This document shows, piece after piece, positions 15,969 to 23,840 of a DNA stretch of 64,000 nucleotides; position 1 is the first letter of the stretch; each line of letters opens with the position of its first letter. A program made the translations under genes and the position numbers. The stretch lies in the NCBI GenBank assembly GCA_910587695.1, contig CAJUNC010000003.1:62001-126000 (forward strand), given 5' to 3'. A model generated the notes under the pieces. That model made no database searches, was not told the DNA's origin, and was given only the letters and a program-made list of their open reading frames with translations. The stretch comes from an uncultured Lactobacillus sp. (GTDB lineage: Bacteria; Bacillota; Bacilli; Lactobacillales; Lactobacillaceae).

Positions 15969-17009
15969 ATGGAATATAAAAAATATGAGTTAAATCTGAT
16001 AACTTTAGCTCCAGTGCATATTGGTTCAGGTGAGGTCAGGTCATCAAAAGAGTTCATCTATGAAAAAGGAGCATATTATTTTCCTGAAATGGGTAAGGTG
16101 TATTTAGCATTGAATCGTAAGAATCCCTTACTTGCTAAAGCTTTTGAAGACTATCTTTATTACACACCGCAAAATAAGCGAAAGGGTAAAAGACTTGTCG
16201 AATTTTTTAGAGAAAAACAGATCCGTGATAGAGATTTTGGAGGCTTTAAGATCCAAGAAACTGGCGAAGAGGTCTACGGTAATAATAAGGGAAATGGACG
16301 TTTGAACGAGGTGCATTTATTTATGCGTGATGCACAGCAAAGACCATATATCCCTGGAAGTTCGCTCAAGGGTGCTTTAAGATCTATCTTTGAAAGTGAA
16401 TATTTTAAATCTTCAAGAATTCCGTGGGGCGCTAAAAAGGGCGAGCCATTCAATGATATATTTAATAATATCAGAGTTGAAGATAGCGTGCCGATTCCTG
16501 AAAAATCATTGGCGATAGTGCGAAAGATCGATTATTCGTTGGGGAAAAATATAGCTAATGGTTTACCGATCTATCGAGAAGCTTTACGTCCACGAATGTC
16601 CATAAAATTCCATATTACTGCAGTTGATAGTGGGATAAAATTAATGGATGAATTAATAAAATTATCGCAAAAAAGATATGAACGCTATACCGATTTTTAT
16701 TTGAAGGATTGTCCACCTAAGTATGTCCAAAATAATTTTCCAGGATATGGTTCTTTATATCTAGGGGCAGGTAGTGGATTATGGACAAAGTTCAATCTTA
16801 GCGATCAAAAAAGTGTTAGGGAAATCATTGAGGAAAAACAAAATATTCGAAATCCTAAGATGAAAATGAAGGGTAAAGGTGCCTTTAAATTAACTCGATA
16901 TCCGGCTAAAAGTGTTAAGCTAGGCAAAAAATCAGTACCATTGATAAAGAACCAAGAAAATTACTATGAGATGGGGAAATGTAATTTTTCCATCAAAGTA
17001 ATTGAGTAA
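15969..17009 (+). CDS. csm5: Csm5, crRNA 3'-end RAMP subunit
   Basis: Csm5 sits at the 3' end of the crRNA and takes part in its maturation by recruiting host nucleases in known systems. It has 346 residues from ATG 15969. The IPGSSLKGALRS block (near residue 130) and the glycine-rich GYGSLYLGAGSG loop near 260 fit the family. No good Shine-Dalgarno precedes this start; GGAGGAAAGGAG lies about 60 bases upstream. Translation may be weak or may depend on an unseen structure. A TTG one codon earlier is also possible. Last gene of the operon, it converges with the second csm6 across a shared terminator. Confidence 0.88.
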   Translation: MEYKKYELNLITLAPVHIGSGEVRSSKEFIYEKGAYYFPEMGKVYLALNRKNPLLAKAFEDYLYYTPQNKRKGKRLVEFFREKQIRDRDFGGFKIQETGEEVYGNNKGNGRLNEVHLFMRDAQQRPYIPGSSLKGALRSIFESEYFKSSRIPWGAKKGEPFNDIFNNIRVEDSVPIPEKSLAIVRKIDYSLGKNIANGLPIYREALRPRMSIKFHITAVDSGIKLMDELIKLSQKRYERYTDFYLKDCPPKYVQNNFPGYGSLYLGAGSGLWTKFNLSDQKSVREIIEEKQNIRNPKMKMKGKGAFKLTRYPAKSVKLGKKSVPLIKNQENYYEMGKCNFSIKVIE

Positions 17010-17062
17010 AAAATACACTGATTGCTATGAGGTGTTTCCTCTTGCAATCAGTGTATTTTTTA
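17008..17062. terminator. Bidirectional terminator between csm5 and csm6
   Basis: AAAAATACACTGATTGC pairs with GCAATCAGTGTATTTTT around a short loop, with A and T runs at both ends, so it can stop both converging genes. Confidence 0.9.
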
Positions 17063-18589
17063 TTAGTTATCAAGTTTTATCTTGATGTGATCATTTAATT
17101 GTTTATAGTCTTCAAATGGTTCCTCAGGAATATCAGAGTAAATTAGACGACAAAGGCTTTTAAGAACTGCAAAAATACTTTTAGGGGAAATATCCTTATT
17201 GAAGACGGTATTCTTGTATATTAAAGCATTTCCTGTTAGAGCTTCTCCAGATTCTCCAGTTTCTTGTTTATATTTTTGAAGAGTATGTTTAGCCTTTTGA
17301 GTTATTGTAGCTGATGACAAAGCGACGATTTCATGTGCCACAATATTACGCGAGCTATCTTCAATCAATCGTAAAAATGTAAGCAGTCGTAGGATCCTGT
17401 TTCTTTCAGATGTTGAAAGAGGACTTTTGAAGAAGCTGTCGGCAGTATAGAACAAGAATGGATACGCTGCGTTAGTCAAACTCAATTTTTTAGTTGTGAT
17501 TCCCATATTTTCCTTGGTTTTCTTGCGAAAGGCTTCTAGTTTATCTTTTTCTTTAAAGGAAATATTTTCAGGAATCTTAAAACATCCAAAGCCACCATCT
17601 TTTTTATAGAACTCTTCGTTTGCTAAGTAAGGATAAGTTAATTTTAAAGCATCGGCGAATAGAACGCTTAAAGCAGGTGATAAACCACGAATGAAATTTA
17701 AATAGTCATTGTTATAAGCCAAGGCGCTCAAATTTAACAAATATTCGTAGAGATCACGTGAAATTTTAGGAGAATTAAGTGTTGTTTTAGTTGTTGTAAA
17801 TTTTAGACTCAATAACTTTTTATCTACCAAATTTGCTTGCTTACTCTGAATGAATTTATTTAAATCAAGATTACGTCTATCTTTACCGTACATTAACAGT
17901 GCAATCACTTCGGAATTGACGGAATTTCTGATCGATTGTGCTAATTTTAAGGCAGCATTGTAATCAAATGTATCGATAAATTTGATAATTTCGCGTCTAG
18001 TAAGATAAGACGAAACATTTGGTGTTTGGGAAATATAAGCTCGTTTCCCAGATACATCAGTTTTATCATCGTTTTGGTCGTAAAGTTCTTGTGCTGTTTC
18101 CGTAGGGATCTTTACTTGATGATGACTATTTGGACTATTTACTTGCATCGCAGATAGTTTCTTAAGATTTTGGAATTGACCAATATTTAAGGAAGATGCT
18201 AGTAGAAACAGTGTTGATTTCATTGCGGGTGTTCCTGAAGAAATATTTAAGTACAATTCTATTTCATCTGAGGAATTTTCTTGAACTATTTCAGTGATAA
18301 GGGTGTTAAATTCATGATAGTAGTTATCAAAAAGTTGCGGATTTTCATTTTCGAGCTTACCAGTCTTGAAAAATTGATATTCAAAATTAATACCAGAGTC
18401 GTTGAGTAATTTAAGGTAATCAGCAACAATATTAGTTTTTCTTTCCCGAACCTTCATATCGTAACTAAGATAGAGATATACTTTGTCGGGTTTTAGTTGT
18501 TTGATTGCTTGAACGATCGAACCATCACTATTTTTAAAAGTAGGGTCGGTGGTACCAACTGGAGTAAAGAGTATTTTTTTATGAGTCAA
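17063..18589 (-). CDS. csm6: Csm6, CARF-HEPN ribonuclease (second copy)
   Basis: A second cyclic-oligoadenylate-dependent RNase, 508 residues, starting at TTG 18589 with GGGGGAAA 5 bases upstream. The CARF domain begins FTPVGTTDPTFKNSDGS and has the SSGTPAMKSTLFLLASS loop near residue 120. The HEPN motif RNIVAH places Arg414 and His419. It shares fold and layout with the copy at 6208 but little direct sequence, so it is probably an independently acquired paralog. The two may prefer different ring sizes or differ in cleavage. It is transcribed in the same direction as array D just upstream, with a terminator between. Confidence 0.9.
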   Translation of the reverse strand: MTHKKILFTPVGTTDPTFKNSDGSIVQAIKQLKPDKVYLYLSYDMKVRERKTNIVADYLKLLNDSGINFEYQFFKTGKLENENPQLFDNYYHEFNTLITEIVQENSSDEIELYLNISSGTPAMKSTLFLLASSLNIGQFQNLKKLSAMQVNSPNSHHQVKIPTETAQELYDQNDDKTDVSGKRAYISQTPNVSSYLTRREIIKFIDTFDYNAALKLAQSIRNSVNSEVIALLMYGKDRRNLDLNKFIQSKQANLVDKKLLSLKFTTTKTTLNSPKISRDLYEYLLNLSALAYNNDYLNFIRGLSPALSVLFADALKLTYPYLANEEFYKKDGGFGCFKIPENISFKEKDKLEAFRKKTKENMGITTKKLSLTNAAYPFLFYTADSFFKSPLSTSERNRILRLLTFLRLIEDSSRNIVAHEIVALSSATITQKAKHTLQKYKQETGESGEALTGNALIYKNTVFNKDISPKSIFAVLKSLCRLIYSDIPEEPFEDYKQLNDHIKIKLDN

Positions 18590-18652
18590 AGTAATTTCCC
18601 CCTATATCAATGTTATTATCTTAATTTTACATTAAAGTGAAAAATATCGAAA

Positions 18653-18719
18653 TAAAAAACAGCTTTGCTTAACGATAAAGATACTGCAAGTTATCTTTTG
18701 TTTAGCAAAGCTGTTTTTA
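18653..18719 (-). terminator. Terminator between array D and csm6
   Basis: AAAAACAGCTTTGCT and TAGCAAAGCTGTTTTT form a long stem. It lies downstream of array D on the minus strand and before csm6, so the two are separate transcripts. Confidence 0.85.
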
Positions 18720-18787
18720 TGCGCAATATATCATTTAAAAATGTTGGGGTAGCGAGAAAGTACAGATTATGTGTATTTTTGAAACTT

Positions 18788-19034
18788 ATTTTTATCTCCT
18801 AAAAGTCGGAGTATTAAGTATTTCCAGAGAATATTACCTATTTAGCTGCTATGAACCCGTTTCCGTCTCCTAAAAGTCGGAGTATTAAGTATTTTATGAT
18901 TATATTGAATTTTCTAAGATCCATTATGGTTTCCGTCTCCTAAAAGTCGGAGTATTAAGTATTTTATGATTATATTGAATTTTCTAAGATCCATTATGGT
19001 TTCCGTCTCCTAAAAGTCGGAGTATTAAGTATTT
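18788..19034 (-). CRISPR. CRISPR array D, 4 repeats and 3 spacers
   Basis: Repeats lie at 18999-19034, 18929-18964, 18859-18894 and a terminal one with a degenerate handle at 18788-18823, read on the minus strand. The 36-base repeat ends AGGAGACGGAAAC like array C but differs elsewhere (AATACTTAATACTCCGACTT). The two leader-proximal spacers (18965-18998 and 18895-18928) are identical; the third (18824-18858) differs. This is an exact repeat-spacer unit duplication. The leader is at the high-coordinate end. Confidence 0.95.
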
Positions 19035-19178
19035 CTTAGTTTTTGAATCCTAGTTATATCAAGGGATACAGCGATTTTATAGTGCTAAAAACTTAACAAA
19101 TATTGTCTTGGAGCTTCAAATTTTGTTAAGTTTTTAACAAAAATCCATAGGTGCTACAAGTAACCTGAGTAAATTATA
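19035..19178 (-). promoter_or_regulatory. CRISPR leader and promoter of array D
   Basis: On the minus strand, TATAAT (19173-19178) is followed by GTTAAAAACTTAAC and GTTAAGTTTTTAGC before the first repeat. The order and spacing match the leaders of arrays A and C, so one Cas1-Cas2 could serve all. Confidence 0.75.
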
Positions 19179-19360
19179 ACATAGAAGCTATAATCATAAC
19201 TAATAAATTGTGTAGGTCGTGCAAATACTCAATGGCAATAATGATAGTCCGAGTGTCTAAAGATTTTTTATCACTTTCTGTGCAGTTTTCTGTTTATTAT
19301 GTAGCGTTAAATATGTTACTATAATGAATTGATTAGAAAGAAAGGAAAAACATTTTAGCT

Positions 19361-19732
19361 ATGTGGGGTAGAAAAAATATTATCTTGCTAGCCTCAGGGA
19401 TCTTGATCGTGGTCTGTGTGCTGATAACTTTTCTCAGCAATGCAGGTGAAAAAAAGACCACGTTGACTTTCCAAGATGGCAGCACATATACAGGTACGAC
19501 AAATGAGGGTAAACCCGTCAAAGGTACGCTCAAGTTCAAAAACGGTGATGTTTACACCGGTGGCTTCAAAGACGGGCATTTCGAAGGCCGGGGCACTTTC
19601 AAGTCACATAACGGCTGGACCTTTACGGGGATCTTCCATAAGGGTGTCGCAAATGGCGCGGGTAAATTGCAGGATAAAGACCACGTCATACAAGCCGGTA
19701 ACTATGTCAAAGGAGAGTACAAAGACAAATGA
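19361..19732 (+). CDS. MORN-repeat membrane-anchored protein (copy 1)
   Basis: A 123-residue protein with one N-terminal hydrophobic anchor (ILLASGILIVVCVLITFL) and then about four MORN-type repeats with G-Y/F-F-x-x-G spacing (FQDGSTYTGT, FKNGDVYTGGFKDGHFEG, GWTFTGIFHKG). MORN repeats bind lipid or protein partners, and here they should lie outside the cell. Its stop overlaps the start of the acyltransferase gene (ATGA), so the two are translationally coupled and probably work together on the cell wall. TTACTATAAT upstream is a likely promoter. A close copy of the pair lies at 28226-30408. Confidence 0.8.
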   Translation: MWGRKNIILLASGILIVVCVLITFLSNAGEKKTTLTFQDGSTYTGTTNEGKPVKGTLKFKNGDVYTGGFKDGHFEGRGTFKSHNGWTFTGIFHKGVANGAGKLQDKDHVIQAGNYVKGEYKDK

Positions 19733-21549
19733 GGATCAAATGGTTTAGTTTGATCCGGATCACGGGTCTGATCTGTGTGCTCTTATATCACTTCTTTCAA
19801 ATGCGCTATACCGGTGGTTTTATCGGGGTCGATATCTTCTTTACGTTCTCAGGCTATCTGATCACCGCTTTGATCATCGATGAGTTCAGTCGCTCGCAAA
19901 AATTTAGGTTGCGTGACTTCTATTATCGGCGAGTGATGCGGATTTTGCCACCCCTGGTCTTGATGATCTGTATCGTTTTACCGTTCACTTTATTGGTCGG
20001 TAAAGATTACATCACTGATCTGACATGCCAGATCACATCAGCGGTCGGGTTTGTGACCAACATCTTTGAGATCAACACGGGTGGAACGTACGAATCGCGC
20101 TTTATTCCGCATTTGTTCGTCCACACGTGGTCATTAGCGATCGAAGTTCAATTCTACTTGATCTGGGGCTTTTTACTTTACTTATTGACCAAAGTCTCAA
20201 CGTCGGTCAAACAATTCCGCTTGCGGGTGCTGGCTGGTTCAACTTTACTCGCAGTAGGAAGCGCGACCGCAATGTATCTAGGAGCTCAAGGATTGAGTGA
20301 ATTTTCACCGATCTACTTCTCCAGTGTGACCCACATCTTCCCATTTTTTGTTGGGAGCGTGTTGGGATCGATCGCGGGGATCCAAGATCTGATGCCAGCT
20401 TTCAGTGCAAGTGTTGAAAAACATTGGACTAAAAATAAAGCTTTAGCCTTTATGGTGATAAATTTAGCACTATTATTCATTTTGGCTTACTTCCTGCGCT
20501 TTGATCGCCGTGAGACTTATATGTTTGGCTTTATTTTAGCGAGTCTCTTTGCCGCAGGTGCGATCTTTGGGGCTAATATCTTACACCGCAAAACGCCGGA
20601 TGTAAAAGAACCCCAGATCTTCGTCTACCTCGCTGATATCAGCTATAGTGTTTATCTGTTCCACTGGCCATTATTTGTCGTCTTATCCAAGCAGTTCAGT
20701 AACGGGATCGCCGCGCTTTTGACAACGATCTTATCGGTCATATTTGCGAGCTTTTCGTATTACTTCTTAGAGCCGCTTCTCCGCGGTAAGCCGGTTTTAT
20801 TAGCCGGGCGTGAAGTCAATTTCAAACAGATCGTAGCTCCTTTAGGTGGTTTTATGACACTAGCGATCGGTTTTGGGGTGTTCCTCTGCTTACAAGCACC
20901 GACGATCTCTTCGTTGGAAGAAAACTTGATGTTAGGTGGGATCCAGCAAGATGTCGGTAAGCTCGATATGGCGTATGCCAAAGCGACCGCACCTAAAACA
21001 GAGACACCAGTAACGACCGATCAAAATACAGGTATCCCGGCTGGAACGACGATCATTGGCGATAGTGTGACGCTTGGCAGTCGCAGTTATCTGTTGGAAC
21101 GCATGACAGATGTCGATATCGACGCAGAAGGTAACCGCACGATGAACCTGGCCTATGATGTTTTGATGAATCTACAAAATAGTGGGCAATTGCGCAAAAA
21201 CGTGGTGATCTGTATCGGGACCAACTCGTTAGATGATTATCAAGAACAAACGCAAAAGGTGATCGATGACTTGAAACCAGGGCATCATTTGATCTTCATC
21301 ACTCCGCATGATGGTCATGCCGATTCTTCGTATAACTCATATAAGTTGGGTGTGTGGGAACGGACTTTACCAAGTAAATACAAGTTCATCACGATCGGCG
21401 ACTGGGACCAAGTTGCCCGAGCACATCAAGAAGTCTTTGAAGGCACTGATGGGACACACTTTGGTGGACGTGAAGATGCCAGCAAGTTGTATCTCGATTG
21501 TATCCAAGATGCACTCAAACGGGCCGAAAAGACACCAGTTAAGAAATAA
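19729..21549 (+). CDS. Acyltransferase-3/SGNH cell-wall O-acetyltransferase (copy 1)
   Basis: An OatA-like protein of 606 residues. The N-terminal acyltransferase-3 domain has about ten membrane helices and the signature LLYHFFQMRYTGGFIGVD (His near residue 21). It passes acetyl groups across the membrane. The C-terminal SGNH domain outside has GDSVTLGSR, IGTN and DGTHF, supplying the Ser, Gly, Asn and Asp/His sites. OatA proteins O-acetylate peptidoglycan muramic acid and protect against lysozyme. The target here (peptidoglycan or another polymer) is not shown by sequence. Coupled to the MORN gene by a 4-base overlap and followed by a hairpin. About 80 percent identical by eye to the protein at 28594. 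Confidence 0.85.
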   Translation: MRIKWFSLIRITGLICVLLYHFFQMRYTGGFIGVDIFFTFSGYLITALIIDEFSRSQKFRLRDFYYRRVMRILPPLVLMICIVLPFTLLVGKDYITDLTCQITSAVGFVTNIFEINTGGTYESRFIPHLFVHTWSLAIEVQFYLIWGFLLYLLTKVSTSVKQFRLRVLAGSTLLAVGSATAMYLGAQGLSEFSPIYFSSVTHIFPFFVGSVLGSIAGIQDLMPAFSASVEKHWTKNKALAFMVINLALLFILAYFLRFDRRETYMFGFILASLFAAGAIFGANILHRKTPDVKEPQIFVYLADISYSVYLFHWPLFVVLSKQFSNGIAALLTTILSVIFASFSYYFLEPLLRGKPVLLAGREVNFKQIVAPLGGFMTLAIGFGVFLCLQAPTISSLEENLMLGGIQQDVGKLDMAYAKATAPKTETPVTTDQNTGIPAGTTIIGDSVTLGSRSYLLERMTDVDIDAEGNRTMNLAYDVLMNLQNSGQLRKNVVICIGTNSLDDYQEQTQKVIDDLKPGHHLIFITPHDGHADSSYNSYKLGVWERTLPSKYKFITIGDWDQVARAHQEVFEGTDGTHFGGREDASKLYLDCIQDALKRAEKTPVKK

Positions 21550-21555
21550 CCATTT

Positions 21556-21589
21556 AAGTATCAGCAAAAAATTTGCTGGTACTTTTTTA
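21556..21589 (+). terminator. Terminator after acyltransferase copy 1
   Basis: AAGTATCAGCAAA pairs with TTTGCTGGTACTT and is followed by a T run. Confidence 0.8.
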
Positions 21590-21708
21590 TTTGCGTTTTT
21601 GCAAGGAAAAATACATGGAATTAGTCGTGTATATGTACAATATCAAATGAATTTAGTTTTAAATATAATAAACCTAAAACGATTTTACATATATAGGAGG
21701 GTATTCAA

Positions 21709-23043
21709 ATGAATTATGAAGATTTATTAGATGTTGATCAAGGCGACGATTTAATGGGTGAAATGTACAATCAGACCAAAGAGCAAAATAAGCAAGTCGT
21801 CAAAAGTGCAGATGAAGTAGCAAGCGTGGTCGCTAAACCAGTTACTACTCAAGCACCAGTGCCATCAGCGGGTACTGATGTGTCGGATTTGTTGAGTAAT
21901 GATACTGCCAATGTACTTGTACAAGCAGAGACACCAAAAGTTGAAAAGACGATCTATAATAAGCTAGATAAAAATGATCAAGAATTAGCTGAAAAACAAT
22001 CTAAACAACTCAACTATGCTGAGCGGATCACGTTGACGAATTATGGTCAAAAAGCAGCGGATAGCATTGATGCCTTTTCTAAGAAATATATGGAAAAAGG
22101 ACTTGATGACAGCAATCGTAAGTCTGTCAGCGCTGATCTTAATATGTTGGCTGATGTGATCAAGAGCATCAACTTACAGGAAATCGCCGAACAAGTCGAG
22201 CGTGAAGAGACACAACAAGAAGATCGTGGAGGTTTCTTTGGGCTATTCAAGAAAAAGCCAAGCAAATTAGTTCCAGAAAAGAAACAAGATATTTTTAAAG
22301 CTACTTCTGACCGAATCGATGCTTTGAAAAATAAACTGGGAGTCGATCAACAGGTTTTGGTGGAAGATAATAAGCAATTAGACGCATTCTATACCGAAAA
22401 CTTGAATTTATTTAGGGTTACTAATATCTTGATAGCAGGTTTGGAAATTTACGAAGAAGAGCTTGTGACTAAGATCATCCCTGAATTAAACGAGGCAAAA
22501 AAAGATCCAACCCAAGATGAAGCTAAGATCCAAGAACTTTTGGAAGTTGCTAATAAATACGTTGCAGCAATTGATCGACGGAAATATGACTTTAGAGTTA
22601 ACCGGCAGATGATCATTCAACGTGCGCCATCAATTCGCCTGATCGAAGAAAATAATGTCAATTTAGCTGAAAAGATCCAAACTACGATCATGACGACTTT
22701 GCCAGCTTGGCGTACTAACTTTGTGGTCATTATGAGTACGTTACGCCAAAAACAAGTTGCGGCTACGGAAAAAGGTATTAGTGATCTGACAAATGATCTG
22801 TTAGTTCAAGGGGCAGATGCATTACATCAAACAAGTGTGGAAACGGCACGGGAAAATGAAAGAGCGATCGTTGATATCGAATCACTAGAATATGCGCAAA
22901 ATAAACTGATCCAAACTTTGGATGAAACGATGCAGATCCAAGAAGAAGGCCGCCGGATCCGTGAAATTTCGACGCAAAAGCTCAACGAAATGGAAGAAAA
23001 AATGAAGCAAAAGGTCAAAGAATACGCAGAAAAAGGACGTTAA
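21709..23043 (+). CDS. telA: TelA-family toxic anion resistance protein
   Basis: A 444-residue soluble protein of the TelA family (linked to tellurite and, in other Firmicutes, to nisin and cell-envelope stress resistance). It has an acidic, low-complexity N-terminus and a long helical core with LTNYGQKAADSIDAFSKKYM, DRRKYDFRVNRQMIIQRAPSIRL (split here only for reference) and a coiled C-terminus. It starts at ATG 21709 with GGAGGG 11 bases upstream and leads an operon with an XpaC-like membrane protein and a large unknown protein, a typical telA neighbourhood. The molecular role of the family is still unclear. Confidence 0.85.
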   Translation: MNYEDLLDVDQGDDLMGEMYNQTKEQNKQVVKSADEVASVVAKPVTTQAPVPSAGTDVSDLLSNDTANVLVQAETPKVEKTIYNKLDKNDQELAEKQSKQLNYAERITLTNYGQKAADSIDAFSKKYMEKGLDDSNRKSVSADLNMLADVIKSINLQEIAEQVEREETQQEDRGGFFGLFKKKPSKLVPEKKQDIFKATSDRIDALKNKLGVDQQVLVEDNKQLDAFYTENLNLFRVTNILIAGLEIYEEELVTKIIPELNEAKKDPTQDEAKIQELLEVANKYVAAIDRRKYDFRVNRQMIIQRAPSIRLIEENNVNLAEKIQTTIMTTLPAWRTNFVVIMSTLRQKQVAATEKGISDLTNDLLVQGADALHQTSVETARENERAIVDIESLEYAQNKLIQTLDETMQIQEEGRRIREISTQKLNEMEEKMKQKVKEYAEKGR

Positions 23044-23049
23044 TGAAAA

Positions 23050-23808
23050 ATGAAAAAAGTAGTATATTGGATAATTGCAATTTTACTGGTTTTATTTTTA
23101 CCTTGGTACATTGGCATTCCTGGTGCAGTGATCGCGTATCTTATCTATAGATCAAGAAAAAATTCGGCACGCAAAGTTCATCAACCGAGTATCCAAGAGT
23201 TAGAACGTCAAAGGGTGATGCAAAGAAATCGTGCGATCATCAACGGTTATTTAGCTGACCGAGCTAAATTTGCCAAAAACGTAAAACGACGCTTTGATTA
23301 CAATAATGATGATATCGAAAAATGGCGCACGAGTGTGGATCAGTATTTTGCCCAAGCAAATGCAGTGATGGTTGCGATCACGAACAATCCTACTTTGCGC
23401 TATATCGATCCTAAGTACAAATTGCAAAGTTATTTTGATGATATTGCGGTGAAGATCTTGAATGATCCACCTAAGATCTTCACTTTTGAAGGTATGGTAG
23501 TAAATATTTTGCCCGAGATGAACAAGACGCTCAGTTACTATAATCGGATCTATGACAACAATTTGATCGCTAATGATCCTGAGGTGCAAAAGACTTTATC
23601 GAGCACTAAAGCTCAGATCGAAGGCTTTGCGCAAAAGATCCAAGCAGAGTATAAGTATGTCTTGATGGGACAAGTTGTTGATATGCAAAATCAAACCGCA
23701 CTCGGTGAAGCAATGGTAAGTGATGTGGTCAAAAATACCACAACCATGCCTAAGAAAGAAATGCCTCAAGTTAACAGCAAAGATGATATCGAAGACATGT
23801 TGAAGTAG
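23050..23808 (+). CDS. XpaC-like membrane protein
   Basis: A 252-residue protein with two closely spaced N-terminal membrane segments (VVYWIIAILLVLFLPWY and IGIPGAVIAYLIYR), followed by a basic stretch and a helical cytoplasmic domain. It matches the layout of the XpaC / 5-bromo-4-chloroindolyl phosphate hydrolysis family, which is regularly encoded beside telA. The gene starts 6 bases after telA, with a poor ribosome binding site of its own, so translational coupling is likely. Presumably it anchors the TelA complex at the membrane (inference). Confidence 0.75.
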   Translation: MKKVVYWIIAILLVLFLPWYIGIPGAVIAYLIYRSRKNSARKVHQPSIQELERQRVMQRNRAIINGYLADRAKFAKNVKRRFDYNNDDIEKWRTSVDQYFAQANAVMVAITNNPTLRYIDPKYKLQSYFDDIAVKILNDPPKIFTFEGMVVNILPEMNKTLSYYNRIYDNNLIANDPEVQKTLSSTKAQIEGFAQKIQAEYKYVLMGQVVDMQNQTALGEAMVSDVVKNTTTMPKKEMPQVNSKDDIEDMLK

Positions 23809-23840
23809 TATGAATTAAAAGATGATCGTGAGGGATTAAG

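Noticed and set aside
21308..21712. A 134-residue plus-strand ORF over the end of acyltransferase copy 1
   Set aside because: It is an alternative frame of the SGNH domain running on into the terminator and telA leader, with no start signal.
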